A stretch of 64,000 nucleotides of DNA. It comes from Pampus argenteus. Taxonomy: Eukaryota > Chordata > Actinopteri > Scombriformes > Stromateidae. Positions 51,206-62,720 of this stretch are shown here, piece by piece; within the stretch, counting starts at the first letter, position 1, and each line of letters starts with the position of its first letter. The stretch covers positions 18,158,001 through 18,222,000 of the forward strand of contig CM072877.1 of NCBI GenBank assembly GCA_036937835.1, given 5' to 3'. The translations under genes and the position numbers were made by a program. Below the pieces are notes generated by a model, which had not been told where the DNA came from, did not search any database, and was given only the letters and a program-made list of their open reading frames with translations.

Positions 51206-52430
51206 TGCACTGCGCTCTGATGTTGAGTGCCTTCATGTGGTGGCTCAGTAGGCAGATATGTCAATATCAAAGCCTGTGTGCCCAAGCATCTGAAGCTTTG
51301 CATTTACTTAAAGGCACAGCCCGCGATCCATACGTAAACAAAGTGAAAGCTCTACCGGCAAGTTTCAAAGCGCAGCGCTGGAGCCGTGATATTACTCCCA
51401 AACTGATTGACAGCTCCTTAAATACACTGACTCATACGTTATTAATGTTTGATGATACTAATGGTTAAAGTAATATATGTAAACACAACAGTAAAATAAG
51501 AAAGAGCTCGCCGTAAGGTTCATATCCATTATCATGTGTTATACACTCATGGTCCAAATTTTAATCGCATGGAAATGATGTTAAACATATTACTTTAAAC
51601 ACCCAGAGACAAACAGACTATAGATTATTAATCATTTAGAACCAGTTTCCATTCAGAACTGGACTTTTTTAGGTGTTTCTAATGCTTTTTTCCACCCTCG
51701 TTTCCCGCCATAAAAATATTCTTGATATGAAACACGATCAAACACGAACACACGAACTACAGCCTCAAAATGACTTTGAACTCACCACCTGTCTATCATG
51801 GTGTCAACAAAAATTGTTCGGGCTTATTGAATTGCTTTTACAATGTGCAAATGAGCAGAACATTTCAGTGTAAATCACTGAAACTGGTGTTGGTGGTGAT
51901 ATCAGGAGCTTCTGTGTGAGTTTGCAGAGCTGCACCAATTAAAGGCTGCTAGCTTTGTTATTAAAGTGTTATATAGACATGTTTTATAATGTTTTCAGAC
52001 TATGATTAGCTGAAACATGAGTACAAACATTAGCATGAGCTAGTAAGTGAATGCAGCAAAGTTGTTTCTTCCATTAATCACAAATTTGTGCTTAAAACAG
52101 ACACATTACTGCTGAAAGTTTAGTGTTTTACCTTGTTTGAGATTTCACGTCACAAAGGTGGAAATATCCTTCGTTTGTCTTTAAACAAATACACTGATAT
52201 CAGTCCAGTACGGATGCATGACATCTCCATCACATGTTTCACTTGCTACATACTAGACTGAAAACCTCTGAAACAAGGAGCGAACATTACAAAGAAGACA
52301 CCAAGTGTCTGCTAACATCTGCAGACTGACATTGAGCATTGAACGAAAATTGCAGATTGGGCCTTTAAGATTTGTTAAAGATGACAGTGGACTCCACATA
52401 ATGCACATAAAGCTGTGTTTTTGCATTTTG

Positions 52431-52452
52431 TGTGTGTGTGTGTGTGTGTGTG
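52431..52452. repeat. (TG)n microsatellite
   Basis: About eleven TG dinucleotides. Confidence 0.9.
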
Positions 52453-53799
52453 ATGAATGATTCAGCTCACACAAATGGAGCATCGGTGTACTATGAGTCT
52501 CCCTCCTGCATTGTGGTCATCAAATAGGCAACTCCTCATGCATTCATTAATGCGACTCCGACTAACAAAGAGAATGGTAATAGTAAATAATGCAGGGACA
52601 AATCCAGCTGCTCGTATGACTGTGAAATAACTCGCATCCATCCTGCTTTACTTTTCTCTGAAAGGTTTTTTTGTGAACCAGCTCTGTGAAATTTGGCTCA
52701 GAGAGAAGCTAAAGCTCAGCTACAGTTTGGGTGGAAAAAGGAATTGAGGTCATGATGCAACGTGATCTGCTGAACTGTATTTGTATTCTGCTGCATATTT
52801 ATTTTGGTCGTGACATTTATTTGAATCTTTCATACTTCTTGCAATTTGCTAAAGGAATGGAAAATGAATACATGCACGATGTTTAGGAACGGTTAATTTT
52901 GTGACCGTTGACTAGATGCAAATGAAATGACTTCCAACTTTTCATGCCGTTTTAAGACACAGACGCTGTACAGCCGACTTTACAGCTTGAAATCCCCTTA
53001 TATCTGCTGCTCTGCTCGTGTTCTCAGAAGGCAACACTAACACTGAGAGAGAGAGAGAGAAGAACTTTATCCGCTTCTCGCTGTAACTAAACCACCCGGG
53101 AGTTTACTGGGCTGCTGTGCAGGATGTTAATGAAAATCAGAGAATGCTATATTATGTGTCCCAGCAGTGATCGAGGCAATAATCTGTACACACTGTAAAT
53201 CAGACCACCGAGAATATATCATAGTAAAACAGCTTCAGTTTATTGGTGGCGAGAGTCAAGACGGTCAAATCTTTTTCAATTGGCTCCACTTTTTATAGAC
53301 AGAGAGAGAAGTTTTAAAATACACATTACTGTAGTACAAAAACGTGTCTCTTTATCTCACATGAAACATTTGAGTCTGTGATAAAATAATAATTATAACA
53401 CGTGCAAAGAGTCAAAACTCATTGTAGCCATGAACTGTGACCATTTATTGATTTTATTTGGGTGTTTTAGTGCAATATTTGATTTCGTGAGAGCATTATT
53501 AGTTTATGGACTTTATTGCAAGTTTTCATGCCAAAACAACTCCAGCATGCACGGCAACTCAGCTACATATAAGCCTTTTTTTTGTCAAGTCGAGTCCGTA
53601 CTTATTTGAGTCAAGTCACCAAGATGCATTTGATCGATTGGCTAAATCCAAGCAAACGTCGGGTTAAAGCAACGAGCATGTGGTCAGAAGGTAGCACAGA
53701 CACTGAAAAGGTGCTTCATGTGCGATAAGTGGAATAATTTTCACAGCACAAATGTAAATGAGGCTGCTGAGTCATCAAAAAGGGCATTATTGTGTATCC

Positions 53800-53828
53800 C
53801 AACAACAACAACAACAACAACAACAACA
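53800..53828. repeat. (CAA)n microsatellite
   Basis: About nine CAA trinucleotides followed by CACACACA. Confidence 0.93.
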
Positions 53829-54540
53829 CACACATAAAGGATTATATCAATAGAAAAAAAAGCAACCTTCAGAAATCATGACCGGGTGCAGCTAGAAACG
53901 GTACAAAAGGAACTCAATCGATTGTTAAGGGAGTCAGTGAGGCGGCAAAAGGACGCGATGGAAGAAACTTTCACCGCAACAAAGTCGTTAAAACTGTGAG
54001 ATCCTGTGAAAAAGCGTAAATAAAAAGGAACCGAGCAAGATGATCTTCACAAAGCCAATAAACTGAATGCATTTTGAGATTCAGGCTGCTGGAGACACAC
54101 GATCAAGGTCACGCCTCTGTCTAAATAGTCCACCTGTCCAGGTGACATCTCTGCTTTTCTGCTGAGGCGTTGACTCCAGCACGGTGCCCTCTGTCTGGAC
54201 TCACACTGTCTCCGCCCTCTGGAAACTCTGTCAAAGTGACAAAAATGATTATAGGCTGATTGTGATGAAATGGAAAAAACACACGTTTCATCTCTCAGAG
54301 CAGATTTAAACCCACTTAGATCCTTTTCTCAACAACTCTGAGCCCAAATCAGTCAAATAATTATGTACATCGGTGTGACGTTAACAACCTCATTTTGAAT
54401 CTATACTTATAGGTGCCCGTATTGATAACACATTGAGTACACGTCTGAGTGCAGTTAAAATCTTGCTCGTCTTGTTCAGGCTCCCATGAAGATCATAGAG
54501 AAGCAAGAACGGCTCTTCAGTCTATATAATAGCAGTCAGA

Positions 54541-54663
54541 GGTGCACAGAGACTACCGGCTGATCCATCTCATGTCCTCCACTCTGAGCTTTTACCCTCT
54601 GGCAGACGATATAGAGTAAAAAGCATAAAAAATCATTTATGCTTTCTTCTATTAGCTTCTTAA
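54541..54663 (+). pseudogene. Decayed non-LTR retrotransposon: C-terminal end of the reverse transcriptase ORF
   Basis: In the frame of 54562-54663 the sequence reads DPSHVLHSELLPSGRRYRVK followed by SIKNHLCFLLLAS and a stop. The block DPSHxLHSEFxxLPSGRRYR followed by KN(R/S)...LL is the usual C-terminal tail of fish L2/Rex-type LINE polyproteins. The preceding AQRLPA also fits the family. Further upstream the frame has a stop (TAG) and loses similarity, so only about 35-40 codons remain. The copy is dead and does not belong to unc5d. Family-level assignment (L2 versus Rex1 or similar) is uncertain. Confidence 0.75.
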
Positions 54664-56955
54664 ACAGTAAGGACATAATATGAGCCATAGAGGCCATATT
54701 TGTTTGCCTTACTTTTCCTTAGTTTCAAATCTTCGCATTTTAGACACTGCAAATATTTTACTTTTTTTTGTTGTTTTTTTGTGCAGCTGGAGGGCCAGTT
54801 CAAGTTAAAGTCAGAGTGTAGGAGAAAACTGGCAATCATCTGTACAACTTACTGATAATCCAAAAAAACGTCTGAAAGTTTAATAGTGTAGAGAGGAAAA
54901 AAAAAAAGGTCTTCAATAACTTCTGAAAAATAAAAAACAGTTTTACAATCATTAGCCCCCCATTAACCGCCCAAGTATTCTTTACCAAGTGTAATTAATC
55001 ATCAAGCCTCTCATCCAAAGTCATTTCAAGTGCTTAAAATGTAATTATTCAGTGATAAACATAACATTTCCAGAGACGTGTGGCGATAAACCAAGGACAC
55101 AACAAGGGTTTAGCCACCCTCCGCCTCGAGAATATGTTCCTGTCAGATTCAGAGGCCTCATTTGTTTAATGTGATTTCATGAAAGTCATTGTTGCATTGA
55201 GGAAAAGGCCACACATGACTGAGGGAAGGCAGGGAGGTCGGAGGCATGAGGGAAGTGAAAGGAAGGAAGGCTCTCGTTAATGAAACTCAACCTTAATTGA
55301 ATCAGATGGAACAAAACCTACTGCAATGCTTTGTAATTGTCTCCGTGTCGCTTTCACTTCCCATTTAAATGATTGTAAATGTGGGTCATTACATTTGCTT
55401 TCAGTATTTAGGCTCTGATGTAGGGAGAGGATGTATTTGTTGTATTTGTACCTTTCAGAGGAAATAAACACCGACTGCTCCGGGGCCTGTCGGTGCTTTC
55501 TCGTCTCAACATCTTCAAAACAACGTGAAGCTATCTGGAAAATGGAAAATCTGGAGTTCATTTGGTTTTGCTCGTTTCGCTCTCCTGTGGCTGGAAATTA
55601 ATCGTTACTAAACGAGACAAAAGTTAAAGCGAAAAAACTTTCACGCGGGGACAAAAGTGCTAATGATCAGTTTTCAGTTTAACTTAGCTGTTGATTAATG
55701 GTCAATACGGAGACCTTGACACCATGTAACCCTAGCAACACGAGAAGGTTAGGTGTGGTGTAGTTCAACACTGGTTGCTGCTATCTAAGTGGAACAAATT
55801 TGCCAATTAAACAACCGGTTTCCTGTCCTCCCCAGGCGCTGGCTTATCAGGCTCATTTGAGTCCGTCCTGCCCCTCTCTTCTCATCAACATGTGCATCTC
55901 TCTATCGCTTTCCCCCCGAGGGGGAGATTCTAGCTCCGACACAGAATGCAAATCACACTCTGGGTTTATTCACTTCCTGCAGCCAACGCTGGAAAAAGAG
56001 TAAAGGAGGTGCAGAGAGAGAGACGGATTAATCAAAGCAAGAACAAAAAAACCACAGAACAAGACAATTATTTTAATTTATTTTAGTGGAAGAATTCCCT
56101 AAGATGAGACCTCCAAAATAAAAGAAAAAAGGAAAGAAAAGAAAGTCACCACCAGATTTCACATATTGTGTTTCTACGACTGTAGAGAAACTAGAGAGGA
56201 AATTATGAAATTACATTAAAGAAGAAAAAAAAACTGAGGCTGTTTACTGGTTTAAAGTTTGTACATCTGCTGTTTATTGTTGCAACTTTTCCACAAATGT
56301 TGTTCCCTGAGCTCATGTGCTGTTTACAACCGTGTGATAAGGAATCAGATTCAGAGGTTTCCATTCCTTAATCTGTTTTATTTTTTTCATAAAAATCGAC
56401 TTTCTGAAATGTGATATTACCAAAAAAAAACAAAAACAACAACATATTTTTATTTTAGCAGCAGGAGCTCTTCATCTTTGTCTCTGAAAGAGCAGGCAGC
56501 AAACATGTTGTATAGTAAAATAACAGAATAACACAGACTAGTTAAAATATATAAGGCATAAAAATCAAAGCAGCTGTGTGTTTCAGATGAGACCAGCTGC
56601 ATCAGTATAATGTTGATGCATCAGTATTAACAGTCACAGGGGACGTTTTATACTACTTTTAATAGTTTTTGAGTGATGGACTTTTTTCTTCCGTATTAAT
56701 GTATTTGTACTTTTATTTACAGTAAGTAAAGTATCTTAATACTTCTTCCACCACTGAATACTGCTGATACTGCGAACAAGTACACCAAAGTGTTAGAGAC
56801 ACGTAGTATCTTAAACAAATTCAACAGTAATGCAAAGAGGGTGACTGAATGATCCTTAGTAAAGGGCAGATCAATACAGTAATCAATATTTCAACACTCA
56901 AACACAGCTCACTTGTTATCGATATCAACTAAAAAAGATTAATTAGAAAGTTGTT

Positions 56956-56998
56956 GTCTTTTTAAGGGTGGTTGCCAGGCAACCAGCCTTAAAAAGAC
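56956..56998. promoter_or_regulatory. 43-bp near-perfect palindrome centred on an RFX X-box
   Basis: Two 21-nt arms (56956-56976 and 56978-56998) pair at 20 of 21 positions around a single central A. The centre, GTTGCCAGGCAAC, is a perfect match to the X-box consensus GTNRCC-N(0-3)-RGYAAC bound by RFX factors. The outer arms GTCTTTTTAAGG and CCTTAAAAAGAC extend the symmetry well beyond the motif. The structure is seen directly; a regulatory role is inference, and a short foldback repeat is an alternative. Confidence 0.5.
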
Positions 56999-58586
56999 GT
57001 TCTGGCAGACGTTAAACAACACGTTTTTGGGGGTTTTTTTTAGAAATATTTCTTATTTAATATCTGTACATTCATCCAGCTCATTATGTTTCCTTCCTAC
57101 ATTGTGATAGAAATTAGATTTGCCATCACAGAAGATGTTTTATATAATACAGTGTAGCCCGTTTCTGAATTTTCTGCTCTAGGCAAGACATTTACTTTCA
57201 CTGTCTATTTCCTGAGGTGACTTATTATCCACTAAATGCTGAAATATATTAAATTTCCTACCTACATACCTGTCGAGTTCAATCTCAGCACTCCTCCTAT
57301 AAATATGCTTTCCATCTGAATATGTGTTGAGAGTGAAGAAAAGGGTTGAGGGTTAATTTTCAATGCAGTGAATTCTCCCTGATGTTACTTCATCACACGT
57401 TTTTACAAGCCGCCTGCAGGAAAATGTTTTTTTTTTTAAATAAATAAAAAGTAAAGTGAATTTCCTAATAATTTAATATCGTATAACTTAATGAACACAG
57501 TTGTGTTTTTAAATTGATACCGTGATGTGAAGTGTTTTCCCCTTTTTTCTGATTTCTTATTTTTTGCATGTTTCAGATCATCAAACTAATTTAAACATTA
57601 GTTAAAGACAACAAAGATAAGTAAAAGTGCAGTTTTAAATTATATATGTATGTGTGTCTGTGTACTACTTATAATTATATCTCTGAATAATATGATTATA
57701 TAAGTTCTTCTTATCTAATAGTTAGTGGTCATTTAATTAATGTGACCTTTTCTCACATCACATCCAGTTAAGTAAAAACACCCTGCATTTGATAGAGAGT
57801 GAATATAAATGTGAAGCAATAAAAAAATAAATCATGACTTTTCTTGTATATCATTAGATAACCTGACCGATCTTAATTATCTAAACTCTGTCTGTTGGTG
57901 ACATTAGAGATGCCTCTGAGGTGGGTTTATATTTCAGAGAATAGAGCTGCAGTTGGTGAGAGGAAGTAAACTAGATGGATACATGAACAGATCGAGAAGT
58001 CCTTAGAGCAAAATACCAGATTATAATGTGATGGTAATAATCCTTCGAAGCATTGTGAAGCATGAGCATAGTAATTGGCCAGATGAAACAATGAGATAAA
58101 GGTGAATTTTGTATGATTTTTCTCTTGTTTTTGCACTGTGTGGAGAGTTGAAACTGACTGCATCTATAATTGAGTGGATAGATGTTAGAAGCTGTGGAGA
58201 ATGTAATACAGCATAGGCGGCAACACGGCTGATTAGACACTATAGGTGTGAAATAGTGAGAGTCAAAAAAAAGAAAAAAAGTGAAGAGAAGGTTTTGATG
58301 GAGCGACTGATGCAGCCCACCGGTGGTCGGTTGGCTTGTCTTGAAAGCTACGGAGCCAAACGATGATAAAAGTTAAATTAAAAGCACTTGATGAAAGACT
58401 TCTTGAGCCATCAAAAGGAGGAAAAAGAAAAAAGAAAAAAGAAAAAACACTTGTGACAACATGACTCCTGATTTATTGATTTCCCGGCTCAATTTTTTTT
58501 TCATTCGGGGTGCTTGGAAAGAGCAAAGCAATCTCTGAGTTTGTTGGCTGTTGTTATATTCCCTTGGCAAATGACACTCTCCACAA

Positions 58587-58620
58587 ACACACACACACAC
58601 ACAAACACACACATACAACC
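58587..58620. repeat. Imperfect (CA)n microsatellite
   Basis: About 15 CA dinucleotides with AAACA and ATACA interruptions. Confidence 0.9.
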
Positions 58621-59388
58621 CCATACACAAACACATGGTGCTCCCAGTGGGGCGGAGTTTTTAATCCTCAAATGCACTGCCATAAATCAAACTCCGCTCC
58701 CTCATGCCCCAGCTCGTCTCTCTCAATGAAAAGCTCAAGCCAGTGGCACATTAATAGCAATTTACAGGGGCAGTCATGCGAAGAAGAGGAGCATCAACAG
58801 AGCCACGTGCGTCCTTTATTTTGTAATTCCTTATTACGTGCACTCACTACACGACCTCTGAATTGGTAACAGTAAAAGATGTGACCTACCTACTGCTTCA
58901 GTCTGTTAGAGCTTTACCACAAGTCTTCTACGCTTTCTTTTTCCATGTAAAAAAAAAAACACCTGGTACGTACATTACCCACAATGCAACACGACTGCAG
59001 CCAGTGTGGTGTCATATACAGATGTCTTACGCTAGCTAATGTAGCTAAAAACAATTGTAAGTATTTAGTTTAAAGAATGAAAAATCCACTTTTATATAAT
59101 AGCGTTAAATAACATCCATTTTATAATCCAATAAACATAAATAGTTATTGTACGGGACTCGTACTGTACCTGAACAGGAGAGTATTTATCGATTAGCTCC
59201 CCCTGCTGGAGCCCTCGTGTCACTACTACTGTTTAATTTTCCCGTTACAAAATTGTTATTTAGTAATATTTGTTCAATTTGGAGCACTGACCACATAATT
59301 ACATACGTTACATCCTCAAACGTGTTTATGTCTACCTGAAAGCTGTTAGCCTTCAGAGTTACTCAGGTGTATACTGTGCTGTTTTCAG

Positions 59389-59563
59389 GTTGAATGGCTG
59401 AAAAACGAAGAATCTTTGAGCTCTGATGCTGTCATTGATACACGAGGCGACCATAATCTCATCATCTCAGAGGCCCGCCTCTCCGATTCGGGGAACTATA
59501 CTTGTGTTGCCAGCAACATTGTGGCCAAGAGACGCAGTGCCACAGCTACTGTCGTCGTCTTTG
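59389..59563 (+). CDS. unc5d: unc5d exon 5: remainder of Ig domain 2
   Basis: This 175-nt exon (58 codons plus one base) starts after GTTTTCAG and ends before GTAAGT. It reads VEWLKNEESLSSDAVIDTRG, DHNLIISEARLSDSGNYTCV and ASNIVAKRRSATATVVVF, with the first base of the next Val. The classic Ig F-strand motif is present as SDSGNYTC, including the second Ig2 cysteine and an NYT glycosylation sequon. The C-strand Trp is in VEWLKN. The segment between KNEE and IDTR is seven residues, about two shorter than in the mammalian UNC5D that I recall. HNLIIxxARLSDSGNYTC and NIVAKRR are strongly family-typical. Confidence 0.96.
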
Positions 59564-60760
59564 GTAAGTCATCAAATTCCTAAATCTACTTTATGTTTTT
59601 ATTTTTCAAACAGAAATTTGTGTGAAGGCAGAATTATTATTTTTATTTTTTTTGCAGTTAAAATGATCAAAACAAGCAGCTCTCCAGCTTGCAACAAAAA
59701 GTACTTTTCTACTACTTAAAGTCGACAGTCAAATTGGCACTTCAGGCAAATTCCCAGAAGTCATTAATATAGAAAGCACTACTCAACCTCAGCGTGCGGC
59801 TTTTCTTTTTTTTTCTTTTTTTTTCACACATGAGTCTAATGAGCAGGTAATGGACAAGCGATCCCTCATGTGTAATAACAAGGAGACACAGGCACAATAT
59901 TTACCAGAACTCAATTATTAATGATGGAGAGGCGGTGAGGTGGGCTGTCGCAGCTCCCCGGCTTTTATCTGCCACCTCTAAACACCTTTTTGTATAGCTG
60001 CAGGCCAGCAGACACTGTTTTCAGCATTTTTATAACCCTGTCGAGAGCTCTGCCGAGACAAAAGGAGAATAAGTGAAATTTTAATGTCATGATTGTACCA
60101 CCTTCTTACACGCTAAAGAGTCACCTTGGTAATTGTGTTTCAGTGCTTATTTTACTGATATTTCAAACTAACTAACAAATAGTTTGGAAGTTGTGATGTC
60201 ACAAATCGACGTATTAAAACTGAACACAGAGAAACTTCAGCAGCTGAATATAAAAATCAGCCTTTAGTGTCAAACTCTGCACGTACATCATTCTGCACAG
60301 TGAATCTCACACGTGACAATAAAAAAAAAAAAGAAAGAAGAAAAAAAGCACATTTTGAGTGGAGGGAGACTTTAATTTCCATAATCCTAATGAAGTCTCT
60401 GACAGGCTTACTACTCCCAGTAGCCCCAGACAGATGTACAGTAGTGGAATACGAGTATTTCTTCTTTTCCTATGACAGCAAATGAGCTGATTAGTCAATC
60501 ATGCCACATTATTTCAGGCAACAAATCAAAGTGAAGAAATGTAAGTAGAACGACGGGAAGAACGCCATTGATCATCCCTTTAAGGACAACTCTCTAATTT
60601 TTTTTTTTCTTATAAGACATTTATTGTCGCCTCTGATTGAACCCAAGTGATTCAGTCTCTGATGATTTCTTTTCACGCCTGGGAAAAAAAAATATATATC
60701 ATCGACTCCTGAATGTAGGCCAGTGTTCAGACACGCAGTCTTTTTTTGTCAACGTTGCAG
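59564..60760 (+). other. unc5d: unc5d intron 5 (1.2 kb)
   Basis: The intron separates the Ig2 and first TSP1 exons. It begins GTAAGT and ends AACGTTGCAG. It contains T-rich runs (about 59800-59825 and 60600-60611) and an A-rich run (60320-60348). I see no exon, RNA gene or transposon end here. Confidence 0.85.
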
Positions 60761-60928
60761 TGAACGGAGGATGGTCATCGTGGACAGACTGGTCGCCCTG
60801 TAACGTACGATGTGGCCGCGGAGTGCAGAAACGTTCTCGTACTTGTACAAATCCGGCTCCTCTCAATGGGGGAGCTTTCTGTGAGGGCATGTCGATACAG
60901 AAGAGCACCTGCAACCCACTGTGTCCAG
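60761..60928 (+). CDS. unc5d: unc5d exon 6: thrombospondin type-1 repeat 1
   Basis: This 168-nt exon (2 + 165 + 1) encodes a complete TSP1 domain. It starts VNGGWSSWTDWSPCNVRCGR, continues GVQKRSRTCTNPAPLNGGAF and ends CEGMSIQKSTCNPLCP. The W-x-x-W-x-x-W ladder (W of GGW, SSW, TDW) is the usual C-mannosylation site, and six cysteines are present. The C-x-x-R-C spacing lacks the Ser/Thr needed for the O-fucose consensus, as in other UNC5 proteins I know. The acceptor is AACGTTGCAG and the donor is G|GTGAGC. The phase 1 ends on both sides make this a self-contained module exon. Confidence 0.97.
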
Positions 60929-62233
60929 GTGAGCACAATCACACCCGCCTGAACTGTAGAGTTTGTGACTATAAATCACCTTCCAGGTTCCAGTTAATGG
61001 CTCAACTGACATATTAAAAGGTTTACAGTTGCTGGTTAAATGTGGCTCAGTGGTGCATTCAAGGACTCTCTGAGCATTTGCATTTATTGTGAAAAAGGTT
61101 GTTTCATGCATTAAAGGGATAGTTTGCTTTCTTGCCGAGAGGTATGATTACCATTCTCATATTTGTCTGTTTAATATAAAGCTACAGCCAGCAGTGATTA
61201 CTTAGCTTAGCATAAAGCCTGAATATCAGGACCTTTAACGCTCATGAATTAACACATCACAGCCTAACTGAAAGTGTAAAAACAACCATGTGTGATGTGA
61301 GAGAAGTTAAATGCTGGAACTATTTCTTCAGATGCAGTGACTTCCTGCAGATTTTGTTACCTTTGGGTAACAAAAGGCCGCTGTCTAGGAAGTCCAAATG
61401 TCAGGATGTCCTTGAACACATCGACACGGAGACGTTTCTCTCTGCTCACAAATACATTTCCATCTAATAATAGTGTAATTGTGACAAAAGGTAAAGGCAA
61501 CAAAATGGTCTCTGTGATTACATGACCAAGTTTCAAATCTCTGTAAGTTGATTTTAATACCTAAAGTTTATTATTTTTATACCTGTAAGGTAGAAAATCG
61601 GTGTAAAAGCTCTTCTTTCAACTAGTTACATTTCACCATGAATGCATTGCACATCTCCACCGCTTATAGAATCTAAAAATCGAATGCAGCAAATATATAA
61701 GATACAGAGAGAGCGCTAAAAAAAAAATTAAAAAATCAAATAATAAAGCTGCCTGAGAGAGAAACAAACAGCAGAAGTGAGAGGAGAAGCCAAGCAGCCT
61801 TGTAATCTGCTCTGCATAAGTGTTAAATTTATGATTTCAACCACAGCACCAAAATAAAGGAAACTGCTCATCAGGTTTAAGAAAAGAAAAAAAGTTATCG
61901 GGGGAAGGCAGTGCACTCCGGCAAACATTATCTCCTCTTCACCAACCGCCTCCTTCTTTCTCCGCATCAGAGTTTCAACATAAACAGGGTGCATTTGGGT
62001 TTAGATTAGCAGGAAGAAGGAAACCTATAGAGCATTTAGAATTGAAAAAGAGACTTGATGAAGTATGACATAAGCAGAGTGTCTTTTTGCTCCAAGTCAG
62101 CAAGACGGCACCACATCTGAGAAAAAGAAAATGTTGCTTCCTTTTTGTTATAAAGGTTAAAGTAGTGCAGTACTGATACCTCAGAAGTGTTGTTTTAATG
62201 TGCATCCTTGTGTATTTGTATCTGATCCCTCAG
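60929..62233 (+). other. unc5d: unc5d intron 6 (1.3 kb)
   Basis: The intron separates the two TSP1 exons. Its main content is a decayed copy of a fish interspersed repeat with a foldback end (61111-61394), annotated separately. The remainder (about 61400-62233) is AT-rich with an A-rich run near 61720; nothing else is recognised. Confidence 0.85.
61111..61394. mobile_element. Degraded fish foldback repeat ('TTAAAGGGATAGTTTGC' family)
   Basis: The 5' end TTAAAGGGATAGTTTGCTTT, then CTTGCCGAGAG, CTACAGCCAGCAG, TTAGCTTAGCATAAAG, TTAACAC and AGTGACTTCCTG, occur in the same order as in an abundant percomorph fish repeat that I recall. The 3' part folds back: GACTTCCT (61339-61346) pairs with AGGAAGTC (61387-61394), and inside it TTTTGTTACC (61352-61361) pairs perfectly with GGTAACAAAA (61366-61375). 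No coding capacity. The insertion lies between the two TSP1 exons. Confidence 0.7.
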
Positions 62234-62398
62234 TGGACGGCGGCTGGGGAGAGTGGAGCGAGTGGTCGGTGTGTAGTTCAGACTGTGAGAGGCAGCGGAG
62301 CCGAGAGTGTACGGCTCCGGAGCCCAAACACGGAGGACGACTGTGTGACGGGGTGGCGCTGGCTACAGACAACTGCACCGGCGGCCTCTGCACACAGA
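62234..62398 (+). CDS. unc5d: unc5d exon 7: thrombospondin type-1 repeat 2
   Basis: This 165-nt exon (2 + 162 + 1) follows ATCCCTCAG. It reads VDGGWGEWSEWSVCSSDCER, QRSRECTAPEPKHGGRLCDG and VALATDNCTGGLCTQ. It has the WxxWxxW ladder, six cysteines and an NCT sequon. The end at 62398 is set by phase: only the GT at 62399 (GTGGGT) joins exon 8 in frame. A second GT four bases downstream (GTAACA at 62403) would shift the frame. Reading straight into the intron gives Ser-Gly and then TAA. In the receptor this domain lies next to the membrane-proximal linker. By family knowledge the tandem TSP1 pair forms the stalk. Confidence 0.95.
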
Positions 62399-62720
62399 GT
62401 GGGTAACACCACCGACGATGAGAAACAGATAGTTGAGCAACATTATTGTCAGTCCCATTGTGCTTGGAGACTGTGTCGTTACAGATTTTCTATTCATCAT
62501 TTTTGGCAGTGTGAGCTAGATCATGATCATCATTATAATCATGCTCATTAACGGCAAGCTCATCCGTCTTCATTATTCAACCACTTACTTAGTTAGTCCA
62601 CATGCGTAGCACACACAGTGCACACAGGCACGGATGCATATACAAAAAGTAATTAAATAAACTGTTGCTTGTAGTCGTCATGGAGAAACTCAAACGTCTG
62701 ATGTTTGTCTGTCTCTGCAG
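62399..62720 (+). other. unc5d: unc5d intron 7 (322 nt)
   Basis: This short intron begins GTGGGT and ends GTCTGTCTCTGCAG. It contains nine TCAT tetramers between 62494 and 62573. An in-frame TAA lies five bases into the intron, so its retention would end translation just after the second TSP1 domain. Confidence 0.85.
62494..62573 (+). promoter_or_regulatory. unc5d: YCAY cluster upstream of microexon 8
   Basis: Nine TCAT tetramers lie within 80 nt, where about one YCAY would be expected by chance. The cluster ends about 150 nt before exon 8. YCAY clusters are the binding signature of NOVA splicing factors; upstream clusters tend to repress inclusion. Function is inferred. Confidence 0.4.

Larger units (their letters stand above)
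50678..59388 (+). other. unc5d: unc5d intron 4 (8.7 kb)
   Basis: The intron interrupts Ig2 between whole codons. Contents that I can name are an imperfect (TG)n array (51003-51065), a (TA)n/(GT)n compound repeat (51135-51205), a (TG)n run (52431-52452), a (CAA)n run (53800-53828), a decayed non-LTR retrotransposon tail (about 54541-54663), a 43-bp near-perfect palindrome (56956-56998) and a (CA)n run (58587-58620). No additional exon is supported. The rest is AT-rich DNA with poly(A) and poly(T) runs. Confidence 0.85.

Noticed and set aside
53575..53640. CAAGTCGAGTC...GAGTCAAGTCACCAAG segment resembling a common fish simple repeat
   Set aside because: Too short and diverged to assign to a family.
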